Both the position numbers and the translations under genes were made by a program. From the NCBI GenBank assembly GCA_037129925.1, contig JBAXTZ010000007.1, positions 22,854 through 86,853 of the forward strand: a DNA stretch of 64,000 bases. The letters are read 5' to 3'. The number at the start of each line of letters is the position of its first letter. Position 1 is the stretch's first letter. Under the pieces are notes generated by a model. The model made no database searches. It was not told where the DNA came from and saw nothing but the letters and a program-made list of their open reading frames with translations. Shown one piece after another: positions 1-12,500 of the stretch. Origin of the DNA: JBAXTZ01 sp037129925 (lineage in GTDB: Bacteria; Bacillota; Negativicutes; JBAXTZ01).

Positions 1-513
1 GGTTAAAGTTGTTCCCTCGTTCTGCCCGATGCTTCCTCCGGCTATCACCGTTATTCCACCAGCGCTGATTGTTGAATTCCCAAACTCGATGCTGTCAACA
101 TCAACCAGCGAACTCGCGCCGCCAGTCACGCTCACTGTACCAAAATTATTCGCTGCGTTGTTCAGTGTTATTGCGTTATTGCCGGCATTGATTACTGCTG
201 CGCCGCCTACAGTTATCGCTCCGCTTTGCGTTACTGCTCCGGTAGCGGTTACACTTAAACTGTCGCCAATAGTTGTTCCGCCGAGCACCAAAGAGCCTCC
301 GGCGCTGAAGTCCGCTCCCGCCGCGGTCATACTAAATACACCAGATACTTCGTTATTGGCATAAGTATCCAGATATATCCAGCCATTTCCGGCATTTATT
401 GTGAGATTGTGAAACTTGAATCCCTGCTGATCCTGCCGGACATTCTTGTTGATCGCTGCCGCTCCGGTGTTGAAATCTTCTGCCAGTGACTGATGGGCGT
501 TGCCGTGAATATA
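1..513 (-). repeat. Copy A of a near-identical in-frame duplication
   Basis: Bases 1-513 match 4561-5073 with a single difference (469 G versus 5029 A); the match ends at 514. The offset of 4560 bases is exactly 1520 codons, so both copies are read in the same frame. The copy may extend beyond base 1. Confidence 0.97.
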
Positions 514-3500
514 GTAATCAACAAAGGTCAACGGTATCAGAGTTTCCGTTCCCCTGGTTCCGGGACCATAACTTATGTTCGGCGCAACTCGCCCTTGAGC
601 GATATTCGAGTAGGTGACATCGTGCACACCGGCTCCGCTGAAATTTATTCTGTTTTTGCTTATACCGAAATCGTTGGCATCAGTCGGACTGTCGATATGT
701 CCTTTATACCACCCGACGTTTAAGCTGTGCCCGGAACCACCAACATTAAAGGTTGCTACACCAGAGATGATCATTTTTACAACTGCAGCCGTCCCTTCGG
801 CTTGAAGGATATCACCGTCTGTTGTTGTAACATTCAACGAAGCGAGGTTAACCGCGCCGAATGTCAAATCATCTTTATCCACAACTGCGGCTGCTCCGCC
901 CGTCAATCTCAGCGCATCAAAATCATTTCCGGCGTTAGCAAGCGTTATCGCGTTGTGACCGGCATTGACAATCATCGCACCAGCTGTTATCGCCGTGTTC
1001 TGCGTCACCGCGCCGTTAGCGACAATATTCATGTCGTTGCTTATCCTGCTGGCCGCGAAAGCAAGCGCGCCGCCTACAGTAATATCCGCACCGGCCGCCG
1101 TCATACTCAATGCCCCGGCCACTTCGTTGTTAGCATAGGTATTCAGATAGATCCAGCCGGTGCCGGCATTTATCGTCAGATTGTGGAATTTGAATCCCTG
1201 CTGATCCTGTCGGACGTTTTTGTTGATAGCGTCTGCCCCGGTATTGAAATCTTCCGCCAACGACTGATGTTCATTGCCGTGAATAAAATACTCCCGTCCG
1301 ACAACCGGTATCAGCAGTTCATTACCTTTTGTCCCGCCACCGGAAGTGTAGTCGATGTCCGGCACTACTCTGCCGACAGCGATATTGGAATAGGTAACAT
1401 TATGTGCACCCGTTCCGGTAAAAGTAATGCTGTTTTCGTTTATACCAAAATTATTGGCATCGGTCGGATCGGTTTCCAAACCTGAATACCAACCGACATT
1501 TAAGTTGCGCGCTGAACCGCCGACACTGAAAGTAGCAGTGCCAGTGACAACAATTTTCGAGTCTGCTGCTGCCTGCGGCGACTGCAATATATCTCCGTCA
1601 GTCGTACTGACCGACAGCGTGTTAGTTTTAACCGCTCCCAGCACCACCGAGCCGGCGGCGTTTATCGTGGCGTTTGTTCCGCTGAGCGAAACAGTATTGT
1701 CCGACAGCCCGATACTGCCTGCGATGAGAACTGTATATACATTGTTGAGACCTTGCGCATCGCCCTGGACATCGCCGACACGTACAAGACCGGCGCCGCT
1801 TCCGCCGTTTAGCGTGGTTCCGCTTAGCGTGACCGCTACGATAGTTCCCTGATACGCCCAACCAACCACGCCACCAATCTTGACTTCTCCGCTGCTGCTG
1901 CTGCCGTTAATCGTTACGTCATTGATTACTCCGCCCTCAATGGCTCCGTTCGTCGATCGTGCCACTATTCCGCCGATATTAACTTCACCCGCCGTACTGT
2001 TAACGCTTATCGTTGCTCCGTTAATCGTTACGTTATCGATCAGCGCCCCCGCGTAGTTGGGGTAGCCGTGATATCCGGCAATTCCACCGGCAAATATGTC
2101 GCTGCTCCGGCTGCTGGCGCTCATCGCTACGCTATTTAACGTAACACCACTAATGGTGGCAGTACCTCCCTCGTTCCAACCCGTTACTCCACCGACATCG
2201 ACATAATAGCCGCTAATGTTGCTGCCGCTGATTGTTATATTACTAATAGTATCGTTACTTATCGTCCCGCTGTTGTATCCGGCAATTCCGCCGACATCAG
2301 CATACTGTCCGGAAACACTGTTTCCGCTCACTGTTCCGCCGTTAATCTCAAAGCCGCTAAGTGTCCCACCGTTGTTTTTCCCGGCCATTCCTCCGGCATA
2401 GACTGTTCCGCTGGTACTGTTTCCTCTTATCGTGGCATTAGTGACCGTTACAACTCCGTTTGTACCGAATCCCTTTAGTCCCATTCCGCCGCCAACATAA
2501 ACGTCGCTGCTGCTACTGTTGCCGGTTATCGTCACACCGCTGACTATCACGCCGCTGGCGCTCGACCCGTCCGATCCCATTCCGCCGCCGACATAAACAG
2601 CACCGCTACTGCTGTTGCCGCTTAGCGTTACACCACTTATCACAACTCCGCTGAGCGTTCCGCCGCCTTCTCCGATCGCTCCTCCGACATCTACATAAGA
2701 ACTCCACGCTGCACCACTAATTGTTACGCCGGTGATTTCTATACCGCTTATTAAACCGTTGTTATACCCGGCTGCACCACCGGTATCCGCATAAGATCCC
2801 GCGTTGCCGTTGCTGCTAATTGTCCCGCCGGTTATCATTGCAGTATTGATCGAACCAATGTTTTTCCCAGCCATACCACCGGCACAAATGCTGCCATTCA
2901 AACTATTCCCACCTATCGTTGCACCGGTTATCTCAATATTGCTGGTTGCGCCGTAATTATATCCGGCCACGCCGCCAACATAAATATCGTGTATTCCGCC
3001 CGTTCCCAGTATCGTCCCGCCGCTGATCGTAACATTGCTGATCGATGCGCCTCCACCGCTGGCTGTTCCGTTACTTCCCGCGACACCGCCGGCATAAACC
3101 GAACCGTGTGCATCATAGTTGTTGCTATTTACCCCAGCGCCATTAATCGCAACGCCACTTATTACAACGCCGCTGATTGTGCCGGAAGTGTTTTTTCCGG
3201 CTGCGCCGCCGACACTGGCTGTACCGAGTGAAATACGTGAACCGGTCATACTACCACTGTTGCTAATCGTTCCGCCGCTCAATGTGATGCTGCCGATTAT
3301 TCCTGAGTTTTGTCCGGCTACGCCGCCAGCATTGAGGCTCCCGGATGAACCATCGGTACCAGTCGTAGCATTGCTACCGCTAACCATCGTATTGACCGAT
3401 ATAACACCATTGATTTCGCCGGTGCTTTGTCCTGCCACGCCACCGGCGTTTATTGTTCCGGTTGTTACATGGCTACCGGGGTAGTAAAGTGTACCGGTTG

Positions 3501-6500
3501 CAGTGTTGCTACCACTGATTGTCACGCTACTGAATGTAACACCGGTTATTTCTCCCTGGTTATACCCAGCAACTCCGCCGACATTAATGGTAGCCGCTGT
3601 AGCTGACTGCCCGTCAATTGCGGTTGCAGAGCTGCGACCGCTAACTAAAGTGCTGTTGACTGTGACGCCGTTTATTGTGCCTTGATAGTTATGCCCGACA
3701 ACGCCGCCGGCATATACTTCGCCCGGTCCGGAAGTGTTCACGCTGTTTATTGTCACGCCTTCCACTATGCTATTGCTGATGGTTCCATAATTATCACCGG
3801 CTACGCCGCCGACGGTTACACCGTTTCTATTGCCGCCTATTGTGCCGCCGCTGATTGTTGCCTCGCTGATTACTCCGCTGTTGTATCCGGCTATTCCGCC
3901 ATTTACCGTTGTTCCACTCAGCATTCCGTTTGACAGGGTAACGTTTCTAATCGCTCCTTCATTGTATCCGGCGAGCCCGCCGACATAGCCGATATTGCTT
4001 GAACTCACTCTGACGCCCCGGACTTCCAGGTTGCCAATTGCGCCATTTGCGCCGATGTAGCCAAACATTCCCACATACTGCATGGCTTCCGGCCATACCG
4101 GCGGCCAGATCCTGATGCTGTTAATGTACAAGTTGCTAAGTGTGTTACCAAATCCGTCGAATTTACCGGTAAAATGAGCTGTCCCGTTACCTATCGGTTT
4201 GAATCCGGCAGCTACCGGAGTTCCGCTGCTGATGTCTATGTTCCAGCCGCTGGTCGCCGTTGCGTCGATGTCTTTTCCGAACGCATAATTGTTGTTCCAT
4301 AATCCGGATGAATTACTGACCGCTGCCAGCGATTTCGCCGTCGCGGCATCGCCGGACAGCCCCAGTTCGTTTATCAGCATGTATCCCGTTTTATTGCCGC
4401 CGGTGATATTGACGAAATCTGTCGGATTAAGATAGTCTGTCGGATTGTAGTAGATTTTTGCTGTTGATGCCGGATCAACCAAGTTGATTGTTATTCCTGA
4501 TGCCACAGTTCCTGTGCCTGCTCCGCCACTGTCAGTACGGAGTACCACGTCGCCGTTAACGGTTAAAGTTGTTCCCTCGTTCTGCCCGATGCTTCCTCCG
4601 GCTATCACCGTTATTCCACCAGCGCTGATTGTTGAATTCCCAAACTCGATGCTGTCAACATCAACCAGCGAACTCGCGCCGCCAGTCACGCTCACTGTAC
4701 CAAAATTATTCGCTGCGTTGTTCAGTGTTATTGCGTTATTGCCGGCATTGATTACTGCTGCGCCGCCTACAGTTATCGCTCCGCTTTGCGTTACTGCTCC
4801 GGTAGCGGTTACACTTAAACTGTCGCCAATAGTTGTTCCGCCGAGCACCAAAGAGCCTCCGGCGCTGAAGTCCGCTCCCGCCGCGGTCATACTAAATACA
4901 CCAGATACTTCGTTATTGGCATAAGTATCCAGATATATCCAGCCATTTCCGGCATTTATTGTGAGATTGTGAAACTTGAATCCCTGCTGATCCTGCCGGA
5001 CATTCTTGTTGATCGCTGCCGCTCCGGTATTGAAATCTTCTGCCAGTGACTGATGGGCGTTGCCGTGAATATAATAATCAGTTTCAATAAACGGAATCAG
5101 CAATTCAGTTCCTTTTGTTCCGCCTCCGGATGTATAGTCAATATTCGGAGCTACCCGACCAACCGCTATGTTGGAATAAGTAACATTATGAACACCGATT
5201 CCGGTAAAAGTAAGTGTATCCTGGATAATTCCGAAATCATTAGCATCTGTGGGCGCGTCAATCGATCCTTGATACCAACCGACATTTAGATTGTGTTCTG
5301 AACCGCCGACATTAAAGGTTGCTACACCAGAGACTGCTATTTTAACAGCCGCCGCCGTACCCGCCGCTTGAAGTATATCGCCGTCTATCGTGCTGACAGA
5401 AAGTTGATTTGCGGTGATTGCTCTGAGCGTTACGGAATTCGCGGCACGGATAGCGGCATTCGTGCCGTTGAGTGATACTGTAGCGCCCGACATATTAATA
5501 TTCCCGGCAGTTAGCGTAACATAATAATTGTTCAACTCCTGACCGTCGCCTCGGACATCGCCCGTATAGACTGCGCCAGAAGTACTGCTGCCAGATAGTG
5601 TATCATCGTTTAGCACAACGGCTCCGTTGATCGTGCCATAATTCACTCCAGCGACACCGCCTAACGCTACATCGCCATCCGAATTGCTTGCGTTGAGTGC
5701 GCTGTTATTGACAGTGACAGACCCGATTGTCGAATAGTTCACCGCAACAATTCCACCGATGGAAACATAGCCCCGCGAAACACAGTCTCCGCTAATTGTC
5801 GCATTGTTCAATGAAACATTTCCGAGTGATGCGCCAGCGCCGGAAACAAATCCCGCCACTCCACCAACATAGACTGCACCACTAGAAATGTTGTAACCGC
5901 TGATAGTGCAGTCGTTCAGTATTACGCCAGTGATTGTGCCTGTTCGGTTTTGTCCGGCCGCGCCGCCAACATAGGTATATCCGCTGGTAGAATTTCCGGT
6001 AATCGTTTCATTTGTTAGCGTAGTATTGCTGATAGTACTATAATCGCCGTAACCAACCACGCCACCCACAGAGACCGCGCTCACCGAAACATTACTGCCG
6101 CTTATCATCCCGTTACTGATGGATACACTATCGATTAAGCCGCGATTATACCCCATAGCGCCGCCGACAAAAACAGCTCCGCTGGTACTGTTACCGACGA
6201 CCGTAACTCCGTTAATTGTCGCTCCGCTAAGCGTGCCGTGACTCGCTCCGGCCACGCCGCCGACGTTTACGGCGCCTGTCGATAAATTGTCGGCACTTAT
6301 TGTCGAGGAAACTAATGTAACGCTCTGAATTGTGCCGGTATTGTCTCCCGCAACCCCACCCGAATTTATCGTTCCGTTGGTACTTCTGCCAGTTACAGTC
6401 ATCCCGCTGAGGGTTGCGCCGTTAATCACGCTAGAGTTGTTTTCTCCGGCGACACTGCCGACACTAACCATCCCGCTTGAAACATTGGCATCTTTTGAAA

Positions 6501-9500
6501 CAGTGGTGCCATTTAAAGACACACTGTTTAGCGTGACGTTACTAATTGATGCCGCAACACCAACGATATTCATGTTTCGCCCAACCACGCCGCCAACATA
6601 AATTCTACTGTGCGTACTACTACCGTTGATTGTATCAGCGCTTAGCCGCACAGCACTTATCTGTCCAATGTTGTCTCCCGCCGCGCCGCCGACATAAACC
6701 TTACCCCACGAAACATTGCTGCCACTGAGAGTGGTGCTGTCTACTTCGACATCGCTGATTTGGACGGAATAATTATAACCAGCTACTCCGCCGACAAATA
6801 CATCACCGGTGCTACTGCTGCCGCTTAATCGCGCATTGCTGAGTGAAACATTCCGGATTGTGCTGTAGTTACATCCTGCAATACCACCGACATACGCGTT
6901 TCCGGACAAAAGATTGCTCCCGTTGAGCAAAACACTATTTGTAGAGCCGCTGCTAATAGTGCCGGAGAGATGAAATCCAACCACGCCGCCGACATAAGCC
7001 GTGCCAAATGTGCCACTATTAACCGCGAGCGTCGCATCGCTAACTGTAAATCCGGTTACTATTCCTGTTCCCGGAGTCACACCGGCTGAATTGTAACCGA
7101 CAACACCGCCTAAATAAGCATTGTCAGCGATACCTGAACCACTTAACGTTAGCGCGCCAACAGTTGCACCGCTAATCGTTCCGGAATAATTCTGACCGGC
7201 AACGCCGCCGACATAAATTGTTCCGGCTGAACCGCTACCGCTAATATTGCCGCCGCTGACACTGAGGGCATTGAGTTTACCCATGTTGTTACCGGCGATA
7301 CCGCCAACATAGCCGACTCCGCCAGCCTTATAACCGGTAATTGTGGCATTGCTTAAATTCAAACTGCTGATAGTCGCGGCGCTGCCGACATAGCCGAATA
7401 AGCCGACATATTGGGCGGTCTGGTCAATCAGCAGGTTGCTGATGGTATTGTTCTGGCCGTCAAATCGTCCATAGAATTTATGGTTATCGTCGCCGATTGT
7501 AAGGAACCCAGCCGAACTATTGGCATCGATATCCTGATTCATCTGATACGCGGCATAAGTCGATAGGTCGTTGCGCACGTTATTTAAATCAATATAATCA
7601 TCGACAGTGTAGTTGCCGACAATTCTGCTTGCTCCGGTAATAAGACTGGTTGCAACGCTTGCTAACGGTCGAGAGCTCAACGTCGCGTAGCCTGATACAA
7701 TCGCAATTGTCTTACCGTTTGCAAAAGTGACATACCCCGCGGTATTGCCGCTGCCAAAAGCGTTAAGCGTGATTCCGCTGGTTGCTGCAAGGTAGTCGCT
7801 GATAGTAAAGTTGGCGGCGCTGGCAGTAAGATTGCTCAAGCTACTCAAACCGAAAGTCAGATTGTTTTTATCAGATACCGCTGTCTGGTCACCAGTCAAA
7901 GCCAGTATGGCAAAATCGTTACCGGTGTTCGCAAAGGTAATCGCATTACTACCAGCGTTGATAGTCGTGCTGCCGGCAGTTATTGCAGCAGTCTGGGTTA
8001 TTGCGCCGCCGGCGCGGATATTCAAGGTGCTGGCAATACTGCTCCCGCTGATTTCTGCGATATTTAAACCGGCATTGCTATAGGTTATCGCTACACTGCT
8101 TAATGTTCCACTGGTCGCGGCGACTGCAACCTGACCGGAGGTGGTTGAGCTGTTGCTTAGCGAAAAAGCATGGTTGCCGGAGCCGCTGAAGCTCGCGCTG
8201 ACTGACCCGTTGATGACATTGGCACCGCTTAGGTTTATCCCGTAGCCGCTGCCGCTATTGCCAACGGTCACAGCGCCCGCGGTTATCATCCCGGTTTGCG
8301 ATATTTGTCCGTAGTTTTGCAACGTCAGGTTGCCGCTGCCAAGCAGCATATTACCAATTACAACACCATAGGAACCGGCATCAATATTAGCGCTGGCGCC
8401 GGTAATGCTGACAGTGTTTTCAATGTAATTCGCGCGCGACAAGTCGACTGTAAATCCCGGAGCCGATACAGTAATACCGCCGTGCAGGCTGCTGGAAGCT
8501 GCCTGGTTGACATTGCCGCCGGCAGTCAGCGAGAAGCTGCCCAGGATATCACATGATCCCAGTGTAACCGGACCAGCGGCAAGAATTTCCGCTTTCAAAG
8601 GTCCTTGATCGGACGGGTAGCCGCTGACTGAAAGTGTACCGCCAAAATTATTGCCTGTATTAAGCAACGATATTGTACCAGCGGGGTTGTTGAACCCTGC
8701 CCAATTGGTAACATTGAGATTTGTTCCGGGCGCCTGGCTGATTGTTTTGATCGTTGCATATATCGCCAAGCCGTTGGCGTCGCCGCTGCCAGTAATAGTT
8801 GCTGAACCTAATGTCAAATTCTTGTTGTCCTGCTGGCGCACCCGCGCCGCGGCAGCGGTTAAACCGAGAATGCCGTTGAAATCATTGAACGAGCTTTGCA
8901 AGTTGATTGAACCTGTGGCTATTAGTGCTACCGCGCCGCCAATAATTTTTTCACCACTGCTAGTACCCTGAGTCAAGTCACCACCGGTTGTAATTTGCAG
9001 CGAACCAGCACTACCAACATCCGTGCCGGCAAGATTGAGAGCATTGGCATCGCGGATTACAGCACTGGCCGCCGTCAGATTCAAATGGTTAAAATTATTG
9101 TTTACATTATTCAGAGATATAATGTTACCGCTATCCATCAACGTTGTCTTGCCGCTGATAGCGAGTGCGCCGGATTGTGTGATGCCACCGTTTGCGGTCA
9201 ATGTCAAGCCGAAATAATCAGTTACATCGGTCAATGTTGATGTTGCCAGTGTCAATCCGTTGATATCCGTAATTGCTGCTTGTCCGCCGCTCAGGCTTAA
9301 TATTGAAAAATCATTCCCTGAATTCGTTGCGGTTATATGACCACTTCCGGCATTGAAAGTCAGCAGCTGTCCAGTGGTGTTAACTATTCCGTCAACATTT
9401 ATTGCGCCGCCAGTGGTGATAATGTTCAGCGGCGCTGCTGTTGCCGTCAAATTATTAATAAAGTGAATAGCGCCGCTGCTGGTTGCCGCCAGCGTTGCCG

Positions 9501-12500
9501 TGGAAATAGCCGTCACCGCGCCGCTATAGGTCTGATTATTGGCGTTGGTATAGATATTGCCGTCAATGGTGAAATCACCACTGACGTTCAGCGCCACTCC
9601 AGACACCAAACTGATATTGCTGCCGGTAACACTGTACGGCATGTGTCCGCCGGAATAACTGCCGACAATTGTCCGCAAGGTGCTCAATGACGGAGTATCA
9701 GTATATAAATAGTTTCTGTTAATATCATAGCTACTACCGGTCAGATAGCTCGCCACCGCATTGCCGCCGTAATCGAGATTATATACATAGACCATAAACG
9801 GTGATGACAGTGTGCCGCTGTATGTTATTGTATATACATTGTTGCCGGTAACCGAGGCCTGTCCCAGCGACGTTCCGCCGCTTAGTAAGTTAACCGTATA
9901 ACTGCTGCCAGCAAAAAAGCCCAGTAACGAACCAGTGATGTTTATTCCCCCGGCAGTTGCGAACATTATCCAGTTACCGCTGTTTGTCGGCGATACTGTC
10001 CACGGTGTGCCCGACGGCGGGTTGGAGGAATATGTTCCGGTTGTTCCGTAAGTTCCCACACTTAACCCGCCCAGCGTTGTATCCGCCGACTTGTTCGACC
10101 AGAGTACGTAGCGACCGCCACTGTTCAGCGTTATTGCGTCCGCGCCGAACGTTGAATTATTGATAATGTTTCCGCTGGTTGCTGCGAGATACAGATTACC
10201 ACCGCTATTAACAGTTATTTTGCCGCTGGTTGTGAAACTAAGATTGCCGTTGTTGGCGCGAATGGTGTTGTTAGTACCGGCGAGCGTACTTGCTCCGTCA
10301 ACTGTTACCGAACCGCCAATAGCAGTCAAGGTTAAGCTGCCAACAGTACTGGCACCAAGAATGATGTCGTTAATATCTTTAATTGTAGCAGTTTGCGCCG
10401 AGATTGCTAACGTGCCAAAGTAGTTGCCGTTAACGCTGGCATCTACGTTATTGGCAGTTAATGAAGTATTATTCATAGTAGTGTAATACAGATTCAGCTC
10501 ATTGCCAGCAGTCATTTGTACAACATTTTGCAACTGCGAAAAGTTGTCCGATGCCGACACAGTGATGTTGTTGGATGCTGCAAGCGACAACCTCGAGCTA
10601 CCGGCGGGGATATTATAGTTAACAGTAAGATTATTAGTGTTCGTCGTATCGCCAATGCTTATTTCCGAAAACCCCGGGCGATACACTGCTGGATTGCCGC
10701 TGAAGTAACTGGTGTCAATAAAACCGACTACCTCTTTACTGACCGTAACATTGGCGCCGGAAGTGTATGGTTTAATTGTCAACTTGCCGATTGATTTAAC
10801 CGACGTTCCGCAATTTTCTTCAAAAAATTGCTTGTCAGCGGCAATCGTGATGTCGCCGGTGTAGAGCGCCAGCGGATTACCGCCGTCGCCGACAATAACC
10901 GGTTGCGAGTCGCCGCCGACGCAAATCCCCAGACTGGACGAATCAGCGCCCTGCAAGCCGGAAAGCTGTATCGCGCCGCTAGATGAAATAATGCTGGTTG
11001 TTCCCAACATTTGAATTCCGTTGACGTTAACCCCGTTTCCGGCAACGCCGGTCAAAGCGATTTCACCGCTGGCCGTTTGCAGCGTTGCGCCGGATAGTTC
11101 GATTCCCTGATTGTTTTCCGAAGCGCTGGAGCTGCCGACACCGTTTATTTCGATAGTGCCGCCCGAGCCAACCGCAATTGTTGCGCCGCGCAAATCAACA
11201 CCGGCGCCACCAATCGTATTCGATCCGTGACCGAAAATTTTCACATTACCAGCTCCGGCTGATATTACAGCATTTCCGGTATAGATACCGTCACTGATGT
11301 AGTTAGGGTAAAGATAGTAATCCGCATTTCCCCAGGCATATTGCGCATCGCCGTTGGCGCCGCATCCCTTGAGTTCGATGTTGCCGCCGTTGCTGGTTAA
11401 CCGGTTAAGGTGCGCGCCGCTACCAAGTAAAATTATCGCGCCGGATTTGTCCGCGTCGCTGTCGGAATTGAGCGCGATATTCAGTTGCCCGGCACTGGAT
11501 ATGATGTCAGAATCGCTATACAAGACGACATTCCGACCGGCAAGCAAGGTGGCAGTGGCAGTAACGCCGACGCCTGGGTTGTCAAGTATGTCGCCGTCGA
11601 CAAACAGACTGTTTGCGGCTTGCGCCAAAAAACTACCGCTTAGTGTACTGTTATTGATTGTCAGATCATTGCCGTCTCTTATGCTCGCGCTAGTACCGGT
11701 AACGGCAACGGCTCCAAAATCATTTGCTGCGTTTGTCAATGTAATCGCGTTGCTCCCAGCGTTAATCATCGCCGTACCCGCAGTAATCGCACCACCGGTT
11801 TGCGTTACTTCGCCATTTGCGTTAACGCTCAGACTGTCACCAATCGTCGTTGCTCCGAGCGTCACGAAATTCGCGGCACGGATAGCGGCATTAGTGCCAA
11901 CAAGCGAAACGGTAGCGCCGGACAAATTTATATTTCCGGCAGTTAACGTAACATAATAATTGTTCAGCGCCAGGTTGTCGGCACGAACATCGCCCGCATA
12001 GACTACACCGGAAGTACTGCTGCCGCTAATTGTACAATTACCAAGCACACCCTCAGCCGGCCCAGCGCCGTTAATTCCAACTAACCCGCCGATATAGGCT
12101 GTGCTGGCTGACGTGCTGCCGCTGATATTGACATTACTCAAGTTAGCGTCGCTTATCGTTCCGCTACTATATGTCGTCCCGTAGCTGGACGTGCCGTTTC
12201 TTCCGGCAATGCCGCCAACCGCAACCTGTCCGCTGCTACTGCCGACATTGATTACGCCGCCGCTGACCGTAACACTGCTGACATTACCCATATAATTGTA
12301 GCCGACTACCCCGCCGGCATTTCGCTCTCCGGCATTTACACTGCCGCCAACCGTCACGCAATTAACCGCTGCGCCACTAATCGTGCTGGCATTATATCCG
12401 GCCACGCCGCCAATATTGCTAATACCGCTTTGGTCATTACCGCCATTAACCACCGAATTGCCGATTGTCACTCCAGTCATAGTCCCCTGACTCCAGCCGG

